A stretch of 14,623 bases of DNA. Source: Actinomycetota bacterium. GTDB lineage: Bacteria; Actinomycetota; Actinomycetes; S36-B12; UBA5976. The stretch lies in contig VGAH01000017.1 of the NCBI GenBank assembly GCA_016870945.1, positions 1 through 14,623 on the forward strand, given 5' to 3'. A program made the position numbers and the translations under genes. The notes beneath the pieces are model-generated. The model did not search any database, was not told the DNA's origin, and saw only the letters and a list, made by a program, of their open reading frames with translations. Positions 7,403-14,161 of this stretch are shown piece by piece. Within the stretch, counting starts at the first letter, position 1. The number at the start of each line of letters is the position of its first letter.

Positions 7403-7825
7403 CTAGGTGAGCGAGGAACCTCGCCGGTAGGCACGCCTCTGGCCTCCCGCATGAGTCCGGATGACCAGTTTTGCGACTCTTTTACTGCCGAAGTGCTCGT
7501 TGATGCGAGTGATCATTTGTCGCTGAAGCAATTTGATTTGTGTTGCCCACGCAGGTGAATCTGCAACCAACACCAGCTCGCGCGTCTGAGCCAAATACGC
7601 CTCTGGGTGAACATGGGCCGCGATCTCGGCCCCCACCAGAAAGGGCCACTGGCTGACAATCGTGCCCTCAGCCATAGCCCCCGACCAGCCTTTCTGGCTC
7701 GCCGTCGTTGCCAATGCCTCCCCAAGGCGGACGGGGTCGCGCGCGCCGTTGCCCGAACCGCTGAACTGGGCTTCGACATTCGAGGCTTTCGACCGAAACC
7801 ATTTGCGGCGTCTACGAGACGGCAA
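7403..7825 (-). CDS. dciA: DUF721 protein, DciA-type replicative helicase factor
   Basis: The 140-residue protein has a basic N-terminus (RRRRKWFRSK, 4-13), a low-complexity linker, and a DUF721 domain: about 35-120 with IVSQWPFLVGAEIAAHVHPE and LVLVADSPAWATQI, the conserved tryptophans at 60 and 93. The C-terminal tail is Arg-rich. DUF721 includes DciA, which assists loading of the replicative helicase DnaB in bacteria that lack DnaC/DnaI; the mycobacterial homologue lies at the same place, between recF and gyrB. The function here is inferred from family and position. The start is a TTG at 7825 that overlaps the end of recF by 14 bases, with an AAGAAGG ribosome binding site eight bases upstream. 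A later start would shorten only the basic tail. Confidence 0.85.
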   Translation of the reverse strand: MPSRRRRKWFRSKASNVEAQFSGSGNGARDPVRLGEALATTASQKGWSGAMAEGTIVSQWPFLVGAEIAAHVHPEAYLAQTRELVLVADSPAWATQIKLLQRQMITRINEHFGSKRVAKLVIRTHAGGQRRAYRRGSSLT

Positions 7826-8942
7826 TTACTTCACCTTCTTTGATTTGAAACGAATGATTCCAAATCGAATTTGGCACATCGCTTGCAACAGCGGTCGTAA
7901 TCAGCACCTGCTCTGCTTTAGGAAACCTACTAACTAGTAACTCTCGCCTACTGGAATCTAGCTGGGTAAAGACGTCATCAAGCAATAAAACTGGTGGGTC
8001 GTCATACCTCGCTGCTAGCAAGTCAAACTCGGCAACGCGCCACACCAAAGCCACCGACCAGGCTTCGCCCTGACTTGCGTGCGTGCGTGTAGGTAAATTG
8101 TTGATACTGACCTCAATATCGTCTCGGTGAGGGCCAACCATGGTGATTCCTCGAATCACTTCGACCTCTCGCATTTCTTCAAGCGCACCGTGAAGTTGCT
8201 CTCTAATGGCTTCGTCAGAAGACCAGCTGCCGTAACTAACGCTCTTTGGTTGATAGACGACTGTTAAGTCATCTCGTGAGTCAGTTAGAGCTTTGTACAA
8301 CTCAGTTAGCTCAGGCTTAAGCACCTCGAGAATTTGATGACGTGCCAACAAGAGTTTGCTCGCACACCGTGTATAAGAATCGTCCCAATCGGCCAAAAGC
8401 TCTATGTTTCTTGACCGAATGGCGCCGGTACTTTTCTGAATCTCTTTAAGAAGTGAGTTTCTCTGCTTTAGTGCTCTGTCAAACTCACTACGTAAACGCC
8501 CGTGAAAAGCCCAATAGTTTGCAAAGAATTGGTCGAGTTGATTACGGCGATAAGACGCATCCCCTCTAACTAGATCTAGGTCTTCGGGTGCAAACAAGAC
8601 GGTTCGAAGTTTGTTTCGAAACTTTCTCGCCTGACTGACAGCACCTCTGTTGACTGATAAAGCTCGGCGGCCGCCGTCATTGAGTTGAACTTCTAGGACT
8701 TCGCTTCCTTCTTTTTCTCTTACTCGAGCTATTACTTGAGTATTTGACGCGCCACGCCTAATCAGTGTTTGAGTGTCACCAAGGCGGTGGCTCTCTAGCT
8801 GAGATAGGTAATAAACGGCTTCAAGAACGTTGGTTTTGCCAGAACCGTTTTCAGCCACAAAAACGCTGATCCCGGTGCGTAGGTCAATCGTCGCTTCTAA
8901 GTAGTTGCGAAAATTCTTTACGTGAAGTCGCTCGAGCCACAC
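7812..8942 (-). CDS. recF: DNA replication and repair protein RecF
   Basis: RecF is an SMC-like ATPase that binds gapped DNA and helps RecO/RecR load RecA. This 376-residue protein starts MWLERLHVKNFRNY, the usual RecF opening. It has Walker A AENGSGKTN (30-38, A in place of the first glycine, allowed in P-loops), the family segment LFAPEDLDLVRG (116-127), the ABC-type signature SQGE at 290-293, and Walker B LLLDDVFTQLD at 319-329. The usual E of the ELD motif is Q here. The GTG start at 8942 lies three bases after the dnaN stop. The GAGG at the dnaN stop is too close for an ideal ribosome binding site, so coupling to dnaN is likely. No gnd gene lies between dnaN and recF, unlike some streptomycetes and relatives. 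Confidence 0.98.
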   Translation of the reverse strand: MWLERLHVKNFRNYLEATIDLRTGISVFVAENGSGKTNVLEAVYYLSQLESHRLGDTQTLIRRGASNTQVIARVREKEGSEVLEVQLNDGGRRALSVNRGAVSQARKFRNKLRTVLFAPEDLDLVRGDASYRRNQLDQFFANYWAFHGRLRSEFDRALKQRNSLLKEIQKSTGAIRSRNIELLADWDDSYTRCASKLLLARHQILEVLKPELTELYKALTDSRDDLTVVYQPKSVSYGSWSSDEAIREQLHGALEEMREVEVIRGITMVGPHRDDIEVSINNLPTRTHASQGEAWSVALVWRVAEFDLLAARYDDPPVLLLDDVFTQLDSSRRELLVSRFPKAEQVLITTAVASDVPNSIWNHSFQIKEGEVIAVS

Positions 8943-8945
8943 ACC

Positions 8946-10082
8946 TCAGCCAGGTAAGCGGATAGGCATAAGGAGGTACTGATAGCTCAGATCTGGTTCT
9001 TCGTTTGTTTTGGCTACGCCCACTATTACAACGGGTTTTGTCGGGCCATTAAAAGCGAATCGTGCTCGCTCAGTTGCGAGGTTATTGAGACCATCGAGAA
9101 GGTAGGACGGGTTAAACGCGATTTCGAACCCTTCGCCTTGTAGTGAACCGGTGATCACCTCACGCGCCGTGGCTTCATCACCTACTGCGGCGGCGGTCAC
9201 AACCACCTCGGAGTCGCTTAAGGCCAGCCGCACAAGGGGGCTCTTGCGATCAGTTACCAGGGTTACACGTTTGACTGCCTCTACTAGTTCTGCAACATCA
9301 ATAAAAAGTTGAGTTGTTGATTCAGTTGGTAAAAGTGATCTGAACTTTGGAAATTCAGAATCTAACAATCTTGTAGTCGTAACCGCTTTGTCTGAATCTA
9401 GACCGAATAGCTTTTCGCCCTCAGTTTGATTCGCTAGATGTAGTGAAATTGATTTCTTATTTACGAGTGGTCTTGTTGACTCGAGCAACGTTCGTGCGGG
9501 CACCAAGGCCGAGAACTCTAATTCTGGAGAACTAGGAACCCAAACTAGTTCTTTTATCGCCAATCTAAATCTGTCTGTGGCGGCTAGAGTAATTTTGTCC
9601 TTACTAATCTCAATCTTTATTCCAGTTAGCATCGCAACGTTTTCTTCTCTTCCTGCTGCGATTGATGTTTGTGCAACTGAGTAAGAAAAATCGGAAGCCG
9701 ATACAGAACCAATTGCTGGTGGGGTGTTAGGGAGCTCTGGATAGTCAGAGATATTTAGTGTTGGTAATGAGTATTGGGTCTTACCGCAACTTAGAGTTAG
9801 TTTGCTTCCGTCATAGCTTGCGTTTACTGGCTGATTAGGTAGTGCCTTAGTAATTTCACTTAAGAGTCTACCAGGAACTAAAACTTCGCCTTGAGTCTCG
9901 ATTTTGGCGTCTACCTCGATGGTTGAAGAAACTTCATAGTCAAACGATGAGAAAACTAAAGTTTTTTCTTTTGTGGTGAGTTTTACACCGCCGAGACTTA
10001 GTGTCGGCAGCCTTGTTGGTAAAGATCTAGAAACCCAATTGACAGCATTGGTTAGCTCGTCGCGCGAAATAGTAAATTTCAA
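8946..10082 (-). CDS. dnaN: DNA polymerase III beta subunit (sliding clamp)
   Basis: DnaN forms the ring-shaped dimeric clamp that tethers polymerase III to DNA. The 378-residue protein has three repeated clamp domains, with the usual opening MKFTISRDELTNAVNWVSRS, the internal LAATDRFRLAIKE (about 171-183), and the C-terminal YLLMPIRLPG that lines the partner-binding groove. The start is TTG at 10082, because the family begins exactly at MKF; no ATG is in frame just upstream, and only weak purine runs (GGGG about ten bases away) could serve as a ribosome binding site. Its base composition is notably AT-rich (one 60-base line, 9301-9360, is 18/60 GC), unlike genes such as rsmG. It is the first gene after the origin and is followed tightly by recF. 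Confidence 0.98.
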   Translation of the reverse strand: MKFTISRDELTNAVNWVSRSLPTRLPTLSLGGVKLTTKEKTLVFSSFDYEVSSTIEVDAKIETQGEVLVPGRLLSEITKALPNQPVNASYDGSKLTLSCGKTQYSLPTLNISDYPELPNTPPAIGSVSASDFSYSVAQTSIAAGREENVAMLTGIKIEISKDKITLAATDRFRLAIKELVWVPSSPELEFSALVPARTLLESTRPLVNKKSISLHLANQTEGEKLFGLDSDKAVTTTRLLDSEFPKFRSLLPTESTTQLFIDVAELVEAVKRVTLVTDRKSPLVRLALSDSEVVVTAAAVGDEATAREVITGSLQGEGFEIAFNPSYLLDGLNNLATERARFAFNGPTKPVVIVGVAKTNEEPDLSYQYLLMPIRLPG

Positions 10083-10133
10083 ATTCTTATTTTCCCCATA
10101 TATGAATATCTATAGATAGATAAATTAAATTCG
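10083..10133. other. AT-rich DNA unwinding element of oriC
   Basis: The stretch 10081-10130 is 41/50 A or T, the most AT-rich part of the dnaA-dnaN intergenic region, and lies directly beside the trinucleotide array. It includes a perfect 12-base palindrome, TATCTATAGATA, at 10107-10118. By position and composition it is the probable duplex unwinding element; it may also carry the dnaN promoter, since no clear -35/-10 pair was found elsewhere upstream of dnaN. Confidence 0.65.
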
Positions 10134-10145
10134 TAGTAGTAGTAG
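10134..10145 (-). repeat. Four TAG trinucleotides, putative DnaA-trio array
   Basis: Plus strand TAG repeated four times; on the minus strand this is CTA x4 preceded by the GC run GCCC and followed by the AT-rich element. DnaA-trio motifs (3'-[G/A]A[T/A]-5') recruit DnaA to single strands in the bacterial basal unwinding system, which has the order DnaA box, GC cluster, trios, AT-rich region. That order is seen here on the minus strand. Function is inferred. Confidence 0.6.
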
Positions 10146-10158
10146 GGGCTGTTAGAAG

Positions 10159-10167
10159 TGTGGGAAT
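10159..10167 (-). promoter_or_regulatory. Degenerate DnaA box next to the trio array
   Basis: Minus strand ATTCCCACA, three mismatches to TTATCCACA but with the CCACA-like core CCCACA. It is in the same orientation as the perfect box at 10244 and 13 bases from the trinucleotide array, the place where an anchoring DnaA box is expected in the basal unwinding system. Weak by sequence alone. Confidence 0.35.
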
Positions 10168-10243
10168 CTACAAAAAATCCAAGTGGAACGGGGTGGCGAA
10201 CAATTAAACGCCTAACTAAGAAATACCCAGATTGAGCCCAGGC

Positions 10244-10252
10244 TGTGGATAA
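10244..10252 (-). promoter_or_regulatory. Perfect DnaA box
   Basis: The minus strand reads TTATCCACA, an exact match to the DnaA box consensus, inside the dnaA-dnaN intergenic region. It points towards the trinucleotide array and AT-rich element. Confidence 0.85.
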
Positions 10253-10301
10253 CTCAACCAAACCCGCATAAAACCCACAGAAAACAAAGGTCACAAACAA
10301 G

Positions 10302-10310
10302 TTATACACA
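10302..10310 (+). promoter_or_regulatory. DnaA box, one mismatch
   Basis: Plus strand TTATACACA, one mismatch to TTATCCACA and a form known among functional DnaA boxes. It lies 49 bases beyond the perfect box and in the opposite orientation. Confidence 0.7.
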
Positions 10311-10362
10311 GACTTTCAACAGGTGGGGATGTGTCTAGAGAAACAGGTGTGGCGCCCAAGGC

Positions 10363-11844
10363 TCACGCTGCCGTTTTGGCTTGCGACCGAATTCTGGCCG
10401 TTAGATCTGCTACTTGGTTATAGAGCCCACGCCTTTCTGCCATCAACTGTCGGATCTTGCGTTCGGCGTGCATAACGGTGGTGTGGTCACGGCCACCGAA
10501 CGCCTGGCCAACCTTTGGCAGCGAGAGATCTGTCAGCTCACGGCATAGGTACATGGCGACTTGCCGAGCAGTCACGAGCGACCTAGACCTCGAAGCCCCA
10601 GTGAGGTCAACTAGAGAAAAGCCAAAATAACTGGCTGTTTGCGACATGATCATCGAAAGGGTGATTTCTGGGCTGGTTTGATCTGGTAGAAGGTCACGCA
10701 AAACAACCTCAGCCAAGGCGACATCTACTGGTTGACGATTGAGATTGGCGAAAGCACTTACTCGAATCAGGGCGCCTTCTAGTTCGCGAATGTTGGTCGT
10801 TATGCGGTCGGCGATGAACTCCATAACTGTGGCTGGCACGACCAATCGCTCAGCCGCAACCTTTTTGCGCAAGATGGCTATGCGGGTCTCAAGGTCTGGG
10901 GGTTGAATGTCGGTCATCAAGCCCCACTCAAATCGATTACGCATGCGTTCTTCGAATTCATGCAATTGTTTCGGCGGTAGATCTGACGTCACGACTATCT
11001 GCTTGTTTGCGTTGTGCAAAGTGTTAAAAGTGTGAAAAAACTCTTCTTGAGTTTGAACCTTACCGCTTAAAAACTGAATATCGTCGATCAAGAGGACGTC
11101 TACCTCGCGGTATCTACGTTGAAAAGAAGCAGACTTGTCATCACGAATCGAATTAATGAAATCGTTCGTGAACTCTTCGGAACTGACATACCTAACACGG
11201 GTACTTGGGTAGAGATTGCGGCTGTAATGCCCAATGGCGTGTAGCAAATGAGTCTTGCCAAGACCAGATTCGCCGTAGATAAAGAGCGGGTTGTAGGCAC
11301 GCGCAGGCTGTTCAGCAACCGCCACAGCCGCAGCGTGTGGGAACCTATTACTTGAGCCAATTACGAATGCGTCAAAAACGTACTTTGGATTAAGGCGACT
11401 GCCATCGTCGCTGGCTAACGCCGTGCGCTTCTCGAAGTTACGAGAATGTCGCTGCGCGGTTTGTGTCGCACCACCGGCAATCGGTTGGTTGACCTCTCGT
11501 GCCGCTTCGCGCGCGGCGGTAAATAGATCTGGCTCTTGTGAAAGTGGTTGGTCTGCAATATCAACTTCGCCCTCAGGAATCTCAATTGATTTGTCGATGG
11601 TGATGGCGACCGTTACTGGCTGACTCGCAATCGCCGTGAGTGATGAGTTCAGAGGGTTCTTCAACTGGGTCTCAATTGCTTCTTTTGTGAATTCGTTCGG
11701 GACGGCGATTAGTAATGTGCCTTCGATCAAGGTAAGGGGTTTGCTAAGGCTAAGAAAGACTCGTTGTTGTGGGGCTATGTCGGCGCTTTGCAGTGATTCC
11801 AGGGCAGATTCCCAAAGATCAGCAATAGATATTTGGTTTGGCAT
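10363..11844 (-). CDS. dnaA: Chromosomal replication initiator protein DnaA
   Basis: DnaA is the AAA+ initiator that binds DnaA boxes and opens oriC. The 493-residue protein has domain I (about 1-85, helicase and self-interaction), a short linker domain II (about 86-150), the AAA+ domain III with Walker A GESGLGKTH (191-199), Walker B LLIDDIQFL (251-259) and the box VII arginine in RNRFEWGL (302-309), and the helix-turn-helix domain IV with SRSRSLVTARQVAMYL (418-433) and the signature GGRDHTTVMHA (450-460). The ATG at 11844 has an AAGGG run four bases upstream. It is transcribed away from rpmH; a promoter flanked by DnaA boxes lies upstream, so autoregulation is likely. The linker is short compared with streptomycete DnaA, where domain II is much longer. 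Confidence 0.99.
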   Translation of the reverse strand: MPNQISIADLWESALESLQSADIAPQQRVFLSLSKPLTLIEGTLLIAVPNEFTKEAIETQLKNPLNSSLTAIASQPVTVAITIDKSIEIPEGEVDIADQPLSQEPDLFTAAREAAREVNQPIAGGATQTAQRHSRNFEKRTALASDDGSRLNPKYVFDAFVIGSSNRFPHAAAVAVAEQPARAYNPLFIYGESGLGKTHLLHAIGHYSRNLYPSTRVRYVSSEEFTNDFINSIRDDKSASFQRRYREVDVLLIDDIQFLSGKVQTQEEFFHTFNTLHNANKQIVVTSDLPPKQLHEFEERMRNRFEWGLMTDIQPPDLETRIAILRKKVAAERLVVPATVMEFIADRITTNIRELEGALIRVSAFANLNRQPVDVALAEVVLRDLLPDQTSPEITLSMIMSQTASYFGFSLVDLTGASRSRSLVTARQVAMYLCRELTDLSLPKVGQAFGGRDHTTVMHAERKIRQLMAERRGLYNQVADLTARIRSQAKTAA

Positions 11845-11879
11845 CTTTCCCTTCGATTGTTATGAAAAAGTTGATCGCC

Positions 11880-11888
11880 TGTGGACAG
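11880..11888 (-). promoter_or_regulatory. DnaA-box-like site overlapping the dnaA -10
   Basis: The minus strand reads CTGTCCACA, two mismatches to TTATCCACA. It overlaps the proposed -10 and forms one arm of a 9-base inverted repeat, TCGCCTGTG at 11875-11883, with CACAGGCGA at 11924-11932. Confidence 0.5.
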
Positions 11889-11913
11889 TAGTTGTTACCG
11901 AATGGGTGGGCAA
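11885..11913 (-). promoter_or_regulatory. Probable dnaA promoter
   Basis: On the minus strand a -35-like TTGCCC (plus 11908-11913) is separated by exactly 17 bases from a -10-like TACTGT (plus 11885-11890), about 40 bases before the dnaA start codon. The TAnnnT form suits actinobacterial sigma-A promoters. The -10 overlaps one DnaA-box-like site and the other lies just upstream of the -35. Confidence 0.5.
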
Positions 11914-11918
11914 GGGGG

Positions 11919-11927
11919 TTATTCACA
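11919..11927 (+). promoter_or_regulatory. DnaA box upstream of the dnaA -35
   Basis: Plus strand TTATTCACA, one mismatch to TTATCCACA, directly upstream of the proposed dnaA -35 and in the opposite orientation to the site at 11880. Together they would let DnaA bracket its own promoter. Confidence 0.6.
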
Positions 11928-11984
11928 GGCGACCACAAACGTCGCACGAGTCACTTGGCAGTCTGCCGCGATAACCAACCCCGA

Positions 11985-12014
11985 TTGGCTCGAGCTTCAT
12001 CCCACGCGTACCAT
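11985..12014 (+). promoter_or_regulatory. Possible rpmH operon promoter
   Basis: Plus strand TTGGCT (11985-11990) is followed after 18 bases by TACCAT (12009-12014), giving a leader of about 24 bases before the rpmH start. The hexamers are moderate matches to the -35 and -10 consensus; position supports the call. Confidence 0.4.
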
Positions 12015-12043
12015 TTGGCACAACAGTTCGTGAGGGGACAGAT

Positions 12044-12178
12044 TTGAAGCGCACATTTCAACCGAACAACCGACGACGTGCTCGCAAGCATGGTTTTCGC
12101 GCACGCATGCGAACCCGCGCTGGTCGTGCCATTTTGGCGGCTCGGCGTAAGAAAGGTCGCGCTCGGCTGAGTGCCTAA
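12044..12178 (+). CDS. rpmH: 50S ribosomal protein L34
   Basis: L34 is a very small basic protein of the large ribosomal subunit. The 44-residue product begins MKRTFQPNNRRRARKHGFRA and continues RMRTRAGRAILAARRKKGRA, a nearly canonical bacterial L34 of normal length. The start is TTG at 12044, since the family begins at MKRT; GAGGGG at 12032-12037 gives a ribosome binding site six bases upstream. It is divergent from dnaA, the near-universal arrangement, and opens the plus-strand operon: the rnpA start follows its stop after a single base. Confidence 0.97.
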   Translation: MKRTFQPNNRRRARKHGFRARMRTRAGRAILAARRKKGRARLSA

Positions 12179-12179
12179 G

Positions 12180-12494
12180 GTGCTTTCGAAAGAGCAGCGC
12201 CTAAGTCGATCTAGTGACTTCAAATCCACCGTGCGAATGGGGACTCGTAAGAAGGCGGGGAATTTCGTGCTTTACCGCGCTCAGGTTGCCGGTGGCGATA
12301 CCAAGGTTGGGTTCATCGTCGGTAAAGACGTGGGCAACGCGGTGGCTCGACATCGGCTAAGCCGTCAACTTCGCCACATCGTTCGACAACTACCCCCTGC
12401 ACCGGCAGGTACTAACTCTGTAGTGCGTTGTCTGCCCGGGGCGAGCAAAAGTACTTTTCAAGAGATGCAGCGTTCGTTGGCTTCCATTTGGTGA
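12180..12494 (+). CDS. rnpA: Ribonuclease P protein component
   Basis: RnpA is the protein cofactor of RNase P, which removes 5' leaders of pre-tRNAs. From the GTG at 12180 it is 104 residues with the family opening MLSKEQRLSRSSDF, the central KVGFIVGKDVGNAVARHRLS, and the basic RNR-type helix R57 to R65 (RHRLSRQLR) that binds RNA. The start at 12180 was preferred over an in-frame GTG at 12171, inside the rpmH stop region, because the family usually begins M-L; either is possible, and no strong ribosome binding site decides. The C-terminus is slightly short for the family. Its stop overlaps the yidD start by four bases (GTGA). Confidence 0.92.
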   Translation: MLSKEQRLSRSSDFKSTVRMGTRKKAGNFVLYRAQVAGGDTKVGFIVGKDVGNAVARHRLSRQLRHIVRQLPPAPAGTNSVVRCLPGASKSTFQEMQRSLASIW

Positions 12495-12748
12495 AGCAAG
12501 TCGCGACTGGTTTGATCAAGGCATACCAATTAGGTCTATCGCCTTTGCTTGGTCAGAATTGCCGCTATCACCCGTCTTGTTCAAATTACGCAGCACAAGC
12601 GATAAAGATCCATGGTCTTTTCAAGGGCGTCGCACTTGGCTCATGGCGCCTTTGTCGGTGCAACCCCTTTAGCGGTGGCGGTTTTGACCCCGTCCCTGAT
12701 TCGGGTAAGTGGCTACCCGATGTGTACCCAGATGGGCGACCGCGCTGA
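12491..12748 (+). CDS. yidD: Membrane protein insertion efficiency factor YidD
   Basis: YidD is a small, membrane-associated protein that aids YidC-dependent insertion. The 85-residue product has the family core: an amphipathic N-terminus, YQLGLSPLLGQNCRYHPSCS (12-31), NYAAQAIKIHG, then RLCRCNPFSGGGFDPVP (53-69). The conserved cysteines are C24, C30 and C57. The start is GTG at 12491, overlapping the rnpA stop as GTGA; the frame is open 21 codons further upstream but that part runs inside rnpA and is not family-like. Translation is probably coupled to rnpA. The stop overlaps the yidC ATG by one base (TGATG). Confidence 0.93.
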   Translation: MKQVATGLIKAYQLGLSPLLGQNCRYHPSCSNYAAQAIKIHGLFKGVALGSWRLCRCNPFSGGGFDPVPDSGKWLPDVYPDGRPR

Positions 12749-13680
12749 TGTATGAATTCATTGATTCAGTTCTCTCGCCAATCATCTTCGTTATCACATG
12801 GCTACTTTTTTATTTTCATGAAGGGTTGAGTTTGGTGCTGCCACCGGCAGCTGGAATTACTTGGGCCTTAGCAATCGTGTTCTTAGTTATCTTGATTCGA
12901 ATTCTTTTGATTCCATTATTTGTGCGACAAGTTCGCAGCATGCGAGGGATGCAATTGCTGCAACCGAAGATGAAAGAAATTCAAACCAAGTTTGGACACG
13001 ATCGTGAACGTATGGGGCAAGAGATGATGAAGCTTTACCGAGAGACGGGCACGAACCCGTTTGCATCTTGCCTTCCGATCTTGTTGCAAGCACCCATATT
13101 TTTCGCCCTTTTTCGAGTGCTTCAGGCAGGTGTAGCCCAGAAGGTTCCGTTGGGGTATTTCGAAAACCATGTCGAGGCCTTGTTGCAAGCGAACGCCGCA
13201 ACTTTGTTTGGCGTGCCACTGTGGGGTTTTTTCAGCGGTGCCGACGAAACCCCGAACCCAACTGCAACTCGCATTCTCACAATGGTGCTGGTCGTGTTGA
13301 TGTCTATTACAACTTTTATTACTCAACGCCAATTGATTGTGAAGAACACAGCGGCTGACAACCCGGTAGTCCGCCAGCAAAAAATCATGCTCTATTTGTT
13401 TCCCATCATGTTTGCAGTCGGCGGAGTTTTCTTTCCGTTAGGTGTTTTGATCTACTGGCTAACGACAAATATCTGGTCGATGGGTCAGCAGTTTTGGATT
13501 ATTCGTAATAACCCAAGCCCAGGGACGCCGGCTTACGCTGCTTGGGAGGCGCGCAAGAAACAAAAAGCGAAAGAGAAAGCAATCAAGCGTGGCGAGGTAC
13601 CCGAAGAAGAGCCTGAACCTCAGCCGATAGTTCGACAACAGCCAAAACGAAAGAGTCGTAAACGCAGAAAGGGGAACTGA
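12748..13680 (+). CDS. yidC: Membrane protein insertase YidC (Oxa1 family)
   Basis: YidC inserts and folds membrane proteins, alone or with SecYEG. The 310-residue protein has the actinobacterial/Gram-positive form, without the large periplasmic domain of enterobacteria. An N-terminal hydrophobic segment is at about 10-31; the conserved core begins with the segment at about 38-58 carrying groove arginine R51 (ILIRILLIP), followed by the cytoplasmic hairpin with QPKMKEIQTKFG (72-83). Further membrane segments lie at about 105-127, 174-192 and 213-240. The tail (about 268-310) is highly basic, ending RKSRKRRKGN, as seen where YidC tails contact ribosomes. The ATG at 12748 overlaps the yidD stop; an upstream in-frame start (12709) lies inside yidD and is rejected. 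khpB follows after four bases. Confidence 0.98.
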   Translation: MYEFIDSVLSPIIFVITWLLFYFHEGLSLVLPPAAGITWALAIVFLVILIRILLIPLFVRQVRSMRGMQLLQPKMKEIQTKFGHDRERMGQEMMKLYRETGTNPFASCLPILLQAPIFFALFRVLQAGVAQKVPLGYFENHVEALLQANAATLFGVPLWGFFSGADETPNPTATRILTMVLVVLMSITTFITQRQLIVKNTAADNPVVRQQKIMLYLFPIMFAVGGVFFPLGVLIYWLTTNIWSMGQQFWIIRNNPSPGTPAYAAWEARKKQKAKEKAIKRGEVPEEEPEPQPIVRQQPKRKSRKRRKGN

Positions 13681-13684
13681 CCCG

Positions 13685-14161
13685 ATGAGTGATTCAGACT
13701 TGCTGGTCAAAGAAGGTGATATCGCAGCCGATTACATCGAGGGGCTACTTGACATAATCGATGTGGACGGCGATATCGACATCGACGTCGAGGGCACGCG
13801 AGCTTCGGTGCGGGTACTCGGTGAAGGTTTGGACAATTTGGTCGGCACCAATGGTGACGTGCTTGAGGCGCTGCAAGAGTTGACTCGGCTTGCCGTCATC
13901 CGTGAGACGGGTGAAAGAAGTCGTTTGATGCTCGACATCGCAGGTTTTCGTGAGCAGGTTCGAGCCAAGGCGAAAGACTCGGCCCTCGAGGCAGTTAAGA
14001 AGGCGAAAGAAACCGGCGAACCCGTCGAGCTCGAGCCGATGAACGCTTTCGAGCGCAAAGTGGTTCACGACGTCGTTGCTGAGGCTGGTTGCACGAGCGA
14101 ATCTGAAGGCGAAGAGCCCGACAGATTTATCGTTGTGCTGCCCCCGTCCAAAGGTGACTAA
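13685..14161 (+). CDS. khpB: KH-R3H RNA-binding protein KhpB (Jag)
   Basis: The 158-residue protein has a KH domain (about 8-85) with a GTNG loop (54-57) in NLVGTNGDVLEALQELTRLA, and an R3H domain (about 96-155) with the R124-x3-H128 pair in FERKVVHDVV and the ending DRFIVVLPP. KhpB/Jag binds RNA with its partner KhpA and influences cell elongation in Gram-positive bacteria; the role here is inferred from family. The N-terminal Jag_N domain found in firmicutes is absent, as is usual in actinobacteria. The start at 13685 is four bases after the yidC stop. The end overlaps rsmG by eight bases. It is rich in acidic residues near the N-terminus (DIIDVDGDIDIDVEG, 23-37). Confidence 0.95.
   Translation: MSDSDLLVKEGDIAADYIEGLLDIIDVDGDIDIDVEGTRASVRVLGEGLDNLVGTNGDVLEALQELTRLAVIRETGERSRLMLDIAGFREQVRAKAKDSALEAVKKAKETGEPVELEPMNAFERKVVHDVVAEAGCTSESEGEEPDRFIVVLPPSKGD

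Larger units (their letters stand above)
10083..10362. other. Chromosomal replication origin (oriC) region
   Basis: This 280-base interval between dnaN and dnaA holds no credible gene. It contains the AT-rich element, the TAG array, a degenerate box, a perfect DnaA box and a one-mismatch box, plus an 8-base direct repeat AACAGGTG (10318-10325 and 10342-10349). The dnaA-dnaN interval is the standard oriC site in actinobacteria. The number of good boxes is low compared with the many reported for Streptomyces. Confidence 0.85.

Noticed and set aside
8970..8977. Perfect AAGGAGGT on the plus strand
   Set aside because: It is inside dnaN on the opposite strand and no plausible start codon or gene follows at the right distance.
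10079..10309. 76-codon minus-strand open frame through the oriC interval
   Set aside because: It covers the DnaA boxes, TAG array and AT-rich element, has a low-complexity tyrosine run from the TAG array and no family-like content; chance frame in an origin.
11951..12229. Minus-strand 92-codon frame over rpmH and its leader
   Set aside because: It is antisense to the well-supported rpmH gene and promoter region, with no recognisable protein features.
12428..12490. Upstream extension of YidD
   Set aside because: It lies wholly inside rnpA and does not resemble YidD; the GTGA overlap gives a normal-length protein.
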